Source of the DNA: Saccoglossus kowalevskii
Taxonomy: Eukaryota > Hemichordata > Enteropneusta > Harrimaniidae
DNA: 16,116 nucleotides
Assembly: GCF_000003605.2 (NCBI RefSeq)
Contig: NW_003132358.1
Location: 217,279 to 233,394, forward strand
Direction of reading: 5' to 3'
Part shown: positions 1-8,677 of the stretch, piece by piece
Position numbering within the stretch: position 1 is the first letter of the stretch
Layout of the letters: every line of letters starts with the position of its first letter
Notes under the pieces: generated by a model
Database searches by the model: none
The model's input: the letters and a program-made list of their open reading frames with translations, nothing else
Told to the model about the DNA's origin: nothing
Made by a program: the position numbers and the translations under genes

Positions 1-84
1 TGCGAGTGTTCAATCTTATATGTGTCTATGTAATGAAACGCAATGCGAGTGTTCAAGCTCATATGCATCTATATTATCATGGAG
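1..84. repeat. Edge of a 43-bp tandem repeat
   Basis: Two adjacent copies of a unit beginning TGCGAGTGTTCAA start at 1 and 44. Both continue with a TATATG/CATATG and TCTAT segment. The second copy is diverged and fades out after about 84. The array may extend to the left of the window, so the copy number is unknown. No coding or regulatory role is visible. Confidence 0.6.
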
Positions 85-790
85 CTAAACAAGAAAAAGA
101 AATCGGATTAGACCACTAGTTTTGCTTGAATCCAATGATATCGATGCTGTTTGTACTCCCATCAGAGTTAACGGTTAACGGAAGCGGCTTTTAAACAATA
201 AACATGATATAACCTGTGTGGTTTACAGACAATGCTATGTTAGGATAGGACCCGATGGCGAAGAGATCAAAGCGAGGAGAGGTCTGTCTCCAAAGACTCA
301 CACCTAATAACTAACAACGACAACCCACTGGTTCGTGTCCACGAACACACATAGAATTATGAGCACACACTAGCATATCACATTACATCTTTTAATACTA
401 CACAATGATGAATGTATAATCCCTACAGTGTATACCTCGGCAATCTTCTCTATCACGTCGTCAACTACATGTCCACTATCACAGGATATGACTGTACTCT
501 GTCGATAGCAACGTTCGTGGCCAGGAATGCAGTTGGTATTCTCGGTGATGTATTTGATATGTTTGAGTTGTAACCAGGGCTTGTGCTATAGATAAACGAT
601 TTCATTATTCACACCAGCAGTGTATTTGTCTACATAATTACTGTATTATGACAAGAATAGCGTGATACACACTGCCACTAATTGCATGGCGATAATTAAC
701 ATGTTATTACGTAGTCGTCATGGGTAAATTTCATCCTGAGTGTAATAACCCATGACCACTATACAGTCAACCTGCTTCTGAAACTTTTTT
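85..790. other. Unassigned AT-rich stretch with two hairpins
   Basis: No gene is supported here. Visible structure: a compact hairpin at 331-346 (GTTCGTG, 2-nt loop, CACGAAC), and a 9-bp inverted pair GTCATGGGT (717-725) and ACCCATGAC (748-756). A 19-codon frame at 255-314 starts MAKRSKRGEV in a purine-poor CCCG-ATGG context. It is too short to call a gene, and a weak GT donor follows codon 9. The 16-bp string TTTAATACTACACAAT at 391-406 recurs at 12108-12123. Confidence 0.5.
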
Positions 791-1036
791 CTCAATACAT
801 GCACCGGATTATTTTTGTTTTATCTTTAACATCTACTTGTGGCGCTATAGCATGTATGTAGATGTAATTCCAATTTTTTTACACGACTATTCCGTTCACG
901 AATTGAATTGTGATTGATGAGATTAAGATCGTCACGCATGGCAATGTATTCAGAAGAGTGTGGTGGCCATGGTCGTACTAGACGAACCATGTCTTCTCGT
1001 TTCATGCAAACACGTGGAGCCTTGAATAACAATCCT
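791..1036. repeat. Block A repeat, copy 1 (5' part only)
   Basis: This segment aligns to the first quarter of the longer block A copy that follows it. Landmarks in order: the TCAATACATGC start, a CACGACTATTCCG motif near 882 (CACGATTATTCCG near 1175 in copy 2), a TTGATTGATGAG-like segment, the ACGCATGGC motif, a GTACTAGACGAA motif and the AAACACGTG motif. The offset to copy 2 grows from about 274 to 293 bp because of indels. It ends at the AAACACGTGGAGCC segment and does not carry the rest of block A. A reverse-strand 68-codon frame inside it has no supporting signal. Confidence 0.7.
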
Positions 1037-1064
1037 GTTTCTGATTAGCATCTATCACATTATT

Positions 1065-1803
1065 TTCAGTACATACGCTGGATTGATTTTATTCAATTTT
1101 AACACCTACTCATATCAAATACCGATTTGTAGGCAATATGGTATGTAAATTAGGTTGAATTCGAATTCTTTTTGCACGATTATTCCGTCCACGAATTGAA
1201 TTTTGATCGATGAGCTTCAGTTCGCGACGCATGGCTTTGTATTTAGGAGAGTTTGAGTCACAGACGTACTAGACGAATCACATCCCTTTGTTCCAGGCAA
1301 ACACGTGAAGGCTTATTAAAAAGAAACGAAAGAAAAAAAACAGCACAGTTTCGAAATCGATTTCTAGTGAACATCAGTGTAATATCGACTTTTCTAAAGT
1401 TCTCGGCTGATTGAGACAAGGCTGTCACTAGCATGATATCACATGAAAGGATTGTGCGGTAGAGTATTGTACATTTGCGTTCGCTGTGTTGTTGCCTCGC
1501 TTGTCTCTCGTGTAATATGACAGCACATTACATTGATAGTACATATAGCTATTAGTTTTATAGTGTTTTGTTGCTGAAAACATTACATTACTATTGAAAT
1601 AAACCACTCAACTCCAACCGATTCAGTCAGACGCACTCAGAAACATGAACATTAATAGTAAGCATATTTTAAACAAATAACCTGTTACAAAAAATATGTC
1701 TAATTGGTTTGCGCCATTACCGTAGATTCTTTTAAGGATGGCGTGTAGATTGTATTTAACGACATTTACAATGTAAACAATGCTGGATACGATGCTAATC
1801 ATT
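1065..1803. repeat. Block A repeat, copy 2 (longest)
   Basis: About 740 bp align collinearly with 4489-5100. Shared landmarks include TAGGTTGAATTCGAATTC, the ATTATTCCGTCCACGAAT segment, CACAGACGTACTAGA, CTCGGCTGATTGAGACAAGG, GCATGATATCACATG, GTTGTTGCCTCGCTTGTCTC and a run around ATTGAAATAAACCACTCAAC. The copies differ by many substitutions and short indels, so the duplication is old. The block has no long open frame and no poly-A tail or terminal inverted repeat that I can see. It could be part of a large satellite unit or a non-autonomous element. Confidence 0.8.
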
Positions 1804-1960
1804 ATTTCTATTACTATTTGTTCCGACAAAATACTATATCACGAACAGACACGAGTGACAATTTGAGGGCTAGATCTATATTTTAAAGGAGACATTGCCG
1901 CTGTTTTCAATGTGAATAATCTTACATTCGAATACCAGTGTATTTTGTTGTTAAAGGGCA
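1803..1960. repeat. Block B repeat, truncated copy
   Basis: Directly after block A copy 2, the sequence matches the start of block B seen at about 3870-3985. Shared landmarks are TTTGTTCCGA followed by a diverged ATATCACGAACAGACAC-like stretch, and GTGAATAATCTTACATT with a following CCAG. Similarity is lost after about 1960. The A-then-B order is the same as at 4489-5705, which supports a shared A+B unit. Confidence 0.6.
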
Positions 1961-2181
1961 GTGGTTTTCATGATGTACCAGGTAGGTCCTCATGCGTCAT
2001 CACTTTAATACGCCAAGCTCATTAGAGGAGAGCCGGTGACGTGGGATGGAATAAATCACATTATCACATCTCACTGTTATTACGCTTGCTGTGATTGGTT
2101 GAGACTCGGCCACACTAAATTGAATTAAAATGGTTGTTACATGGTATATTCCCCACCAAGCGGATAACATTGTATAACGAA
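1961..2181. other. Unassigned stretch between repeats and promoter-like site
   Basis: No gene or repeat was recognised. The stretch includes a reverse-strand open frame of chance length (2000-2200) without supporting signals. Confidence 0.4.
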
Positions 2182-2212
2182 TGACGTCACTACTGCGCAA
2201 TTATACTGCGCA
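2182..2212. promoter_or_regulatory. CRE plus paired TGCGCA motifs, promoter-like
   Basis: A perfect cAMP-response octamer TGACGTCA occupies 2182-2189. It is followed by ACTGCGCA at 2192-2199 and again at 2205-2212, a 13-bp direct spacing. TGCGCA is the half-site of the NRF1 consensus, and CRE and NRF1 sites are common in CpG-type animal promoters. A CpG-richer segment with an open frame lies about 150 bp downstream on the plus strand. Promoter activity is inferred from motifs only. Confidence 0.4.
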
Positions 2213-2338
2213 TAACAAATTGTCGTTCGCTACACTGGTGCTGATTTAGAGGAACTTTAGCCATCCGAAATAAACAGCGAACGTACCAGAATGGAAATTA
2301 AGTAAGAAACTAAATTGTAATGTTTATAAGAAGAAAAT

Positions 2339-2500
2339 ATGTACGGTGAAGTCGCCACTGAAACGTGGCATCCGGGATTGCCGTGGCGCGCTCTATCTTG
2401 TGAGCATTTCTACGCGTTCCACGCTGATGCTCACCGAGAACGCTCTAAGCTGAGTCCCTTCCACGGCACTCTTGACATTTTTTTATCTGGTGAGCTGTGA
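2339..2500 (+). CDS. Possible first exon or small ORF, 53 codons, CpG-rich
   Basis: The product is not recognised. The ATG at 2339 opens a 53-codon frame (start MYGEVATETW, end IFLSGEL) in the most GC- and CpG-rich stretch of the region, between AT-rich flanks. A good donor, TCTG|GTGAGC, falls at 2489/2490. The frame could therefore be a first coding exon (2339-2489, phase 1) rather than a complete gene. The promoter-like CRE and TGCGCA cluster lies upstream. Doubts: a second plus frame is also open from about 2268 to 2450, and the segment can fold (GCCGTGG 2380-2386 with CCACGGC 2461-2467, enclosing TGAGCAT 2401-2407 with ATGCTCA 2427-2433) and ends in a run of seven T. A structured small RNA is thus an alternative. 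No known snRNA matches by eye. Confidence 0.3.
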   Translation: MYGEVATETWHPGLPWRALSCEHFYAFHADAHRERSKLSPFHGTLDIFLSGEL

Positions 2501-2944
2501 ATTATTTGCGTTTGAGAATTTCTCAATTCATTTCGATAATGTTATACTCGATAAATTGAGTGTTTCATACTGGTGGAATTCGGTTACTAAAAAGAGTAAC
2601 CGTGGCTGAAAATAATAAATAAACATTTAAATTACTTTTTTTTCCCAGCAAACATTGTATATATGTATGCTATTGAGTAATGTGTCACCTGTCACAATAC
2701 ATAAAATAAATTATTGCATACTTCAAATAGTGGTGTTATTTTATGGGAGAGCGGGTGTCAGAGATGTTTATTAGTTTTAGTAATCGGTGGATGGATGGTG
2801 ATTGTCTGTTCGATGGGATAAAATAAATAACACACATGGTCATTTGGGAAATATAGTCTCTTGCATCATCAGTATTATGGTCATGACCACCATCCCTTGG
2901 ACAGGCAACAAATCGTGATAATGCCCCCACAAATATGTGTTATT
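2501..2944. other. Unassigned AT-rich stretch
   Basis: Apart from the hairpin at 2581-2602 there is no supported gene. Weak inverted pairs exist, for example AAATAACACACAT near 2824 against ATATGTGTTATTT near 2932, and the 10-bp palindrome GGTCATGACC near 2880. These are within what AT-rich DNA gives by chance. Confidence 0.4.
2581..2602. repeat. Perfect 8-bp stem hairpin
   Basis: CGGTTACT (2581-2588), a 6-nt loop AAAAAG, then AGTAACCG (2595-2602). It lies about 80 bp after the exon-like frame ending at 2500. It does not match the histone mRNA 3' stem-loop. Its function is unknown. Confidence 0.5.
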
Positions 2945-3062
2945 TAAAGGACGGTGGTCGTTCGAATTTTAAGTTAGTAAACTTGCAAATGATGTATTTT
3001 ACACACGTTGTATACGTTGCTATGAGTCCCATATCGAACGGGACGCGGTGCGACGACCTCCT
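2945..3062. repeat. Block C repeat, copy 1
   Basis: Aligns to 3546-3680 at an offset of about 600 bp. Shared segments are CGGTGGTCG, TTCGAATTT, then ATGTATTTTACAC, CGTTGTATACGT, CGCTATGAGTCCCATATCGAAC-like sequence and GGACGCGG. The CpG-containing core is the best conserved part. Flanking sequence diverges on both sides. Confidence 0.8.
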
Positions 3063-3166
3063 CCAGTTAACTAATTAATGATGTTTGCATGTCGAACCAC
3101 GCGAACACACGTGACTCCTGAATTTGGAGCAGATTTAGAGCAAAATTTTGAAAGTGCAAGTACGAC

Positions 3167-3319
3167 ATGTTCGGCAAACTTGATTACTGCGACAATCAGG
3201 ACAACATTGTCAACGCAGACGCTGAAAAGCACGACATTCCACTAGAGCGGCGCGAGCAGCTGACAGGATCGTGCCCAATAATCGCAGGTAACACAATACA
3301 AATGAAGCTCACAATTTGA
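3167..3319 (+). CDS. Possible coding exon or small ORF, 50 codons
   Basis: The product is not recognised. The ATG at 3167 opens a 50-codon frame (MFGKLDYCDN at the start, ending IQMKLTI) whose first 40 codons favour C or G at the third position, unlike the surrounding AT-rich sequence. The predicted peptide is rich in D, N, E, K and R. The donor GCAG|GTAACA at 3287/3288 follows directly, so the coding part may be 3167-3287 (phase 1) of a spliced gene. Doubts: another plus frame is also open over much of the segment, the reverse strand has an overlapping 73-codon frame (3242-3463), and it sits between repeat copies. No acceptor or downstream exon could be fixed. Confidence 0.28.
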   Translation: MFGKLDYCDNQDNIVNADAEKHDIPLERREQLTGSCPIIAGNTIQMKLTI

Positions 3320-3545
3320 GTACGTAAACAAACGCACATCGAGGTCGGCAATGGGTCGACTGATGACTATATGACATACAAAATACTCTTGTGCTGTGCC
3401 AAGTTGTGTAGGCCGCGCTGTACTGAGATCACGAGCATTAAAACCACCATATGATTTCGACAAGTAAACTCCCGACTTCAGGATGACAACACAGTTATTA
3501 ACTGTAAGCTTCGGGCCATATATTTCTTAGTTGCAGTTAATAATT

Positions 3546-3680
3546 ATTAAAGCGCGGTGGTCGTCGCGCAGCGCGTGTTCGAATTTCATGTAAATAAACA
3601 ATGTATTTTACACGCGTTGTATACGTCGCTATGAGTCCCATATCGAACAGGACGCGGCGCGATGACTGCCGCCCTTTAAT
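3546..3680. repeat. Block C repeat, copy 2
   Basis: Second copy of the block at 2945-3062, here joined to block B. It carries an extra GCGCAGCGCG segment between CGGTGGTCGTC and the TTCGAATTT motif. A 71-codon plus-strand frame beginning at 3601 runs through it into block B. Because the equivalent frame is broken in copy 1 and in the other block B copies, it is treated as a chance frame rather than a gene. Confidence 0.75.
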
Positions 3681-3689
3681 TATTTGTTC

Positions 3690-4489
3690 TCACGAAATTC
3701 GAAAGCGCGCTGCGCGAAGACCTCGATACTTCAACTTGAGTTATGTTTGTACTTTGGGCCACCATACTACAATGATTTGCGCCATTATCACGGATTTCTT
3801 CCACGATGACGTGTAAATTGTATAACAACTCATGATACATTTACTAATAATTATTTATTGTTGTCACCCAAATATATTACAGTTTGTTCCGAGATATTTC
3901 TATGAATGTATCCATAACAAACACATATTGAGAAGTCATCGCCACTGTATTTAACATGAATAATCTTACATTTAAAAATCCAGGGCAATTGTTAATGAGC
4001 GACGTTTGTCACGGCGTGTCAAGTTCGATTTGGTCTGACGTAAACAACGCACATAAAACACACTGCGCGACGACATTGCTACTTTGACTTGAGCTATGTT
4101 TTTATTTTGGGCCACCGTACTTTAACAATGGGAATACGTAAATCATTTCCACTTATAATCAGAACAGCTTAACCTTATCTGAATTCTGTAGATATATGCA
4201 GATTTAATTATGCAAAGCTTATTTCAATGCGAGACTTTAAACGAAATCATCATCTCTGTAAGGCGACGAATGCCTACTCATAATTCTTGTGGCAATTCGT
4301 TGAGATGGCTCGGCAATATTCATTGTTTAAACTAATACTCAAATGTTAATTTCTGGAGTGTTACATGCCCAATGGAACGTTTTGTTATTATTCCGTTCCT
4401 GGGAAAGATGTCGTTCCATGGACCCTTGATTTGCATTGGTAACCACGTCTCGTCTTCTATTGTATAAAAGGGGTGTTAGCCTTTTTTTT
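3690..4489. repeat. Block B repeat, copy 2
   Basis: Aligns collinearly with about 5030-5705 at an offset near 1.23-1.26 kb. Landmarks: a CCATTATCA and GATTTC/GATTCT segment, TTTGTTCCGAGATATT, TTCGATTTGGTC, GCGCGACGACATTG, ACTTGAGCTATGTTT, TTTGGGCCACCGTACT, GTAGATATATGCAGAT, a GGCTCGGCAATATTCA segment, TTATTATTCCG and GTATAAAAGGGGTG just before the junction with block A. A related GCTGCGCGA...ACTTGAGTTATGTTT segment also occurs at about 3705-3755, so part of the block is duplicated internally. No coding capacity. Confidence 0.8.
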
Positions 4490-5100
4490 TATTCAATTTA
4501 ACGGCTACTCATGTCGAATAGCGATTTGTTGACAACATGGCATGTGAGTTAGGTTGAATTCGAATTCTTTTACACAATTATTCCGTCCACGAATTTAATT
4601 TTGATCGATGGCTATGTACTTAAAAGAGTTTGAGCCACAGACGTACTAGAAGAATCACATTTCTTTGTTCTATGCGAACACGTGAAAGATTATTAAAAGA
4701 AAACAAAACAACAGCACATTATTGAAATCGATTGCAAATGATCAGCAGTGTAATATCGACTTCTCTAAAGTCCTCGGCTGATTGAGACAAGGCGGTGACT
4801 GGCATGATATCACATGGAATGATTGTGTGGTTGTGTTGTTGCCTCGCTTGTCTCTTGCGTCATAGCACAGTATTCTGATAGTGCATACAGCTATTACGTA
4901 TACAGTGCTTTTGTTGCTAAAAATATAACATGGCTATTGAAATAAACCACTCAACTCCAACCGATTCACTCAGACGTACTCTGAAAAATGAACATTTTTA
5001 AACAAATAACCTGTTACAATAAATGTGTCTCATTGGTTTTCCCCATTATCATAGATTCTATTAACGATGACGTGTTTATTGTGTAACGACATTTACAAAA
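4489..5100. repeat. Block A repeat, copy 3
   Basis: Collinear with 1086-1780 but shorter through several deletions, for instance the loss of the TTCGCGACGCATGG part and of the segment around the GAGTATTGTACATTTGCG region. It follows block B copy 2 and precedes block B copy 3 without unrelated DNA between, giving a B-A-B order. It has no open frame of note, no target duplications and no terminal repeats. Confidence 0.8.
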
Positions 5101-5705
5101 TAAACAACCACTCAAATATATTACAATTTGTTCCGAGATATTACTATGATTATATCACGAGCAAACACAAAACACAGAATGGATATATAATGAATATATC
5201 ATAGCGAGGTTCGATTTGGTCCTATGTAACGTATTCAACGCATATATAATACATTTATTGTTTGTTTTACACGAATTTCCAAAGCTCGCTGCGCGACAGC
5301 ATTGATACTTCAACTTGAGCTATGTTTGAACTTTGGGCCACCGTACTACTACTTTCAGCAAACGACAATGGCTTCCAGGAAAGCTCAGCCAGCGTATCTG
5401 AGTTGTGTAGATTTATGCAAATGTAATTATGCAAATTAGTATACAATGAAAGACTTTAAAATAAATCATCATCGCTATAAAAATCTAATTGTAATTCTCG
5501 TGAAAATTAGTAAAAATGGTTCGGCAATATTTAGTGTTTAAATTAGTACTCAATGTGCTTTCAAGTGGAAAATGCATAATGAAAAGTGTATATTATTATT
5601 CGGTTTCTAGGAACGAGGATTTTGTAGTCACACTGGATGGATTCTAGGTTGGAATTGGTGACCACATTCTATTCATTGTATAGAAGGGGTGTGTAATACT
5701 TATTT
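5100..5705. repeat. Block B repeat, copy 3
   Basis: Third occurrence of block B, matching 3860-4489. It ends with GTATAGAAGGGGTGTG, equivalent to GTATAAAAGGGGTGTT at the end of copy 2. Where copy 2 is followed by block A, this copy is followed by the left arm of the inverted-repeat element at 5711. The array therefore ends or is interrupted here. Confidence 0.8.
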
Positions 5706-5710
5706 TTCTT

Positions 5711-5929
5711 TCTTATACTAGTTAGTAGCTTCGTGATAAGTGGCTTTCGCTGTGAGTGTATTTCGTAGTGATTAGCTTTCGCAGCGTGTGTAGGGCGTTG
5801 TCGCGGTAACTGGTACTTTCATCAGAGTTGAGAATTGACAGTTTTATGTCATTAACAAAATACCTATGAAATATTAATTAAAGAATTTATTCTATAACCT
5901 GGACAAAAGAAATCAATATTTTTCCTCAT
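5711..5929. repeat. Left arm of a large inverted repeat
   Basis: Reading rightward this arm aligns with the reverse complement of 8500-8355 followed by 7845-7778. Shared landmarks are CTTATAC...TAGTAGCTT, GGCTTTCGC, ATTTCGTA/GTTTCGTA, a second GCTTTCGC, GTAACTGGT, CTTTCATC, GAGAATT, TTTTATGT, TGAAATATTAATT, ATAACCTGGACAAA and GAAATCAATATTTTTCCT. GGCTTTCGC (5742-5750) and AGCTTTCGC (5774-5782) are 32 bp apart, the same spacing as in the right arm. This suggests a transposon terminus with subterminal repeats. The outer end is uncertain because weak similarity continues outward into block B. Confidence 0.8.
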
Positions 5930-6455
5930 TATTCAGCTGGGCTGAATCATTCATATCACATAATAAACATGGAAGATTTGGCGAACATTTGAAACGTTGG
6001 TCGTGATATTGCATTACACTGCGTTAAACAGTCTCTCACCTCTTGGTTAATTATTACACAGGGAATGTGGTTATTACAGGTATCACTGATATTTCGTCGC
6101 CGGAGTGATTCACTTCCCAAATTATGGTTCCCCGGACGCCTATAATAAATAACCTATCCTATTTTTGACCTCGACCTTTTTTCACTGGAAAGGCAAAGGC
6201 GATAAGACTCGATTTTCAAATACGCGGGTCGTTTGGATTGGACTATTTCTTTTGTTTCCAATTCGTTGTATGCCTAGAAACATGGCAACGTTGTTTTTGG
6301 TGAATATATAACATGTTCTGTTACAATAAAGGATTTTTATATGCATAACAATTCCTTACTGAAACATTTCCTGTACTCTCTAAAATGTGACAATGCAACT
6401 AGCCCAATATGGCTAGTTCCTGTTCAACACGTTTTGAATGTTCACGTCACTATAC
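5930..6455. other. Interior of the large inverted repeat, left part
   Basis: No gene is supported. Two short perfect hairpins: ATTCAGC-TGG-GCTGAAT (5931-5947) directly after the left arm, and AACTAGCC-CAATAT-GGCTAGTT (6397-6418) about 40 bp before the nested TTAA element. If the arms belong to a transposon, this would be internal sequence, but no transposase frame is visible. Confidence 0.45.
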
Positions 6456-7373
6456 TTAAGGTAGAGATGCAGTTTACCTGACAGGTATATTAATTAGTTA
6501 ATTAGGAAACCAAGATGACCTCCTTTGTCCACAAAACTATATATTTTCGAAAAGCTTATTGTAAGAATTTTAAAGTTTTATTTTTATGAACACTGTAGTT
6601 TAAAATATGCAAAAAAAATGTGCTTTTTTGGTCAAAAGTGATTTAAAAAAAATAGCGTCTAAACCATGCTTCTGTTTCCTGTCAAAATTGGTTTATGGGT
6701 ACATCTGTTTACTATGAAGAAAGCGCCGTCTTGAAAATTGTCTACCAGTTGTCAATTTTGTAGGGCAGCAGCTCAAATTTCACTACTTCAAGTTTATGCA
6801 TAAATTAACACCCAGGCTAGTTGTCTGTACGGTTGCTGTAAAACTATTCAACTAAAAACAATGCCCCGACGGCGTTTTGAAGATAAACACATTGTCAATC
6901 ATTTGTGAGAATTTCAAAATAAAAGGTCAAAGCGTCTAGGAGCTATTTTTTTAAAGTTCTGGGATGTGCACTAAAAAGAAGCTGAGATAATTGCTAATTT
7001 GCATAACAATTCACTCAGTAAGAAGTTTGCTAATGCTCGAAATTAAAATGGCTGTTACAGTTTTAAATTTAAATGTATCATCGTTTTGTTAAAAAGTTAA
7101 ATACAGTGCATGATATGGAGATCCCGTCATTTCTTTTTTTTCACCATGTTTTCTTTTTTATTATTTATGTACAGCCTTGCTACATCTTGCTAAGCTTTCA
7201 AAAGAGATAATTTTTCACCCGTTATCTATATTTTAAAATCGTTTTTTGAGTATATTCCACTTTTCACAATTCTACAAAATGTCAACAGTCTATAGCCAAG
7301 ACTTTTTGGATAATAAAGAGCAAAACAAAGAATTTCACTCCCAAGTGCCCACGAACCTGCATCTCTACCTTAA
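6456..7373. mobile_element. Non-autonomous TTAA-flanked TIR element (MITE-like)
   Basis: The 13-bp terminal repeat GGTAGAGATGCAG (6460-6472) is perfectly inverted as CTGCATCTCTACC (7357-7369). Each end is bounded by TTAA (6456-6459 and 7370-7373). TTAA target duplication is typical of piggyBac and some Kolobok-type elements, and the size (910 bp) fits a non-autonomous derivative. The interior is AT-rich, has no open frame of interest and encodes no visible transposase. The TIR does not begin with the CCC/CCY common in piggyBac, so the superfamily is left open. It is nested between the arms of the larger inverted repeat. Confidence 0.8.
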
Positions 7374-7777
7374 AAACAAACTCTCGAACTTGACAATATT
7401 CACTTTCAGACCATTAAGCAAATAGATGGAAATACCAGTTGCATAAATCATGAAGATTGATGATTCGATTGCTGGCGGGATAGCTGCATTTGGTTTTCAT
7501 TTCTATGCAATGTAAAATCATATCGCTGCTGTGGGCGGCGACGGCTGACAGATTGTTTTGGTTCTGCGGCTGTCATGGCAATATGGGAGTCTGAATCAGT
7601 TAGGCCCTGATTCCACAGTATTCCATTAATGAACGAAATTCACATAACAATCTTATGCTTACAAATAATTGACAAACAAGTTGACAATCCCTAATATTGC
7701 TAAATCGCCAGTTGTGAACTGTATCAGGATTCCCGCATGAAGTTACACAGATAGAAAAAAATGCATCATTCTATCAA
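7374..7777. other. Interior of the large inverted repeat, right part
   Basis: No gene or repeat copy is recognised. No clear counterpart of this segment was found in the left interior (5930-6455). Confidence 0.4.
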
Positions 7778-8500
7778 GGAAAAATATTGATTTCGTTTGT
7801 CCAGGTTATATAATAAATTATGAAATAATTAATATTTCATTTTTATAAGTGTATCTTTATTTATTAAAATATGTACACATTATATCTAATTGGGGTGGGA
7901 ATTGCCAAGCCAGTTTATAAAATTGTGAACAAATATTTTCGTAAATAACACCGCGAAATACGCCCTCGAGAAGTGTTACTGGCGGAATATTTTATATTGC
8001 AATTTCTTTCAATTCTAATTGGTTTTATTGCAATGCATTAGTAATAATGTAAATATATTTACATTTTTTTATTTCGTTGCTGAGACCGAGTTATACATTT
8101 ATTTCGTACTATAATTTATAAATATTGGAAAATTGTTATGGGAACTATTAATTTCAATAAACAATATTCAACTACTAGTATCCTTTGCAACACCAATACA
8201 GTATGTTAATGAGAAGTATAAAAAAATACATGATGCAAAACCCAATTATAAATGGTTAAATGTTTATTGATCTTTGAAACGGGGGGACATTATCAGAGCA
8301 TGGGTTTTATTTTGGAACTCCTGCCAGAGAAACTGCACAAATCACAAGGGCCAGTTGTTAAAGAAACATAAAATTTTAATTCTCTACAACGATGAAAGGA
8401 CCAGTTACTGTGACAAAGCCCTACTCCCCGCGAAAGCCATCCGATACGAAACCCGCTTACCGCGAAAGCCGTACTGCGACTCAAGCTACTAGTATAAGGT
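7778..8500. repeat. Right arm of the large inverted repeat, split by about 510 bp
   Basis: Reverse complement of the left arm 5711-5929, in two pieces: 7778-7845 (inner) and 8355-8500 (outer). Between them lie about 510 bp (7846-8354) absent from the left arm, either an insertion here or a deletion there. This extra piece shows no clear terminal repeats. The outer piece holds GCGAAAGCC at 8430-8438 and 8462-8470, again 32 bp apart. A 72-codon plus-strand frame at 8274-8492 crosses the junction of the extra piece and the arm, and is therefore read as a chance frame. Confidence 0.75.
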
Positions 8501-8677
8501 CCAATCTGATTAAAATCTGATGTAGTGTACGGGCTTTAATTATTTTGGCTATAAACTTATTTTAATTTTATTTTTTATTACTTTTGTTATTAATGCCTTT
8601 TTAGTTTATTATTTTACTTTGATTTTGATTTTGTTTTTAATTCCGCCCTACATACAACTGATCCGACGCCTATGTAA
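8501..8677 (+). repeat. Left terminal inverted repeat of the long-TIR element
   Basis: 177 bp, inverted copy of 9664-9844 with a few substitutions and small indels. The outer 30 bp and the GCCCTACATACA part are nearly identical. A CCAAT motif near 8707 and a TTTTATAC motif near 8724 follow inside it, a possible inward promoter. Confidence 0.85.

Noticed and set aside
2421-2440. Hammerhead-ribozyme-like CTGATG followed by a CTC/GAG mini-stem
   Set aside because: The A after CTGATG and a complete GAAA box with a cleavage triplet are missing, so the core is not formed.
2800-2944. Two interleaved inverted pairs suggesting a pseudoknot
   Set aside because: One pair matches poorly and needs several gaps. 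The arrangement is likely chance in AT-rich DNA.
3601-3816. 71-codon plus-strand frame through blocks C and B
   Set aside because: The paralogous copies are interrupted in this frame, so there is no sign of protein-level constraint.
791-5705. CRISPR-like or LTR interpretation of the repeats
   Set aside because: Repeat units are hundreds of bases, diverged and without regular unique spacers. No TG...CA ends, primer-binding site or retroelement protein was seen.
8274-8492. 72-codon plus-strand frame ending at the long-TIR element border
   Set aside because: It crosses the junction between the extra 510-bp piece and the inverted-repeat arm, and the homologous left arm does not keep the frame.
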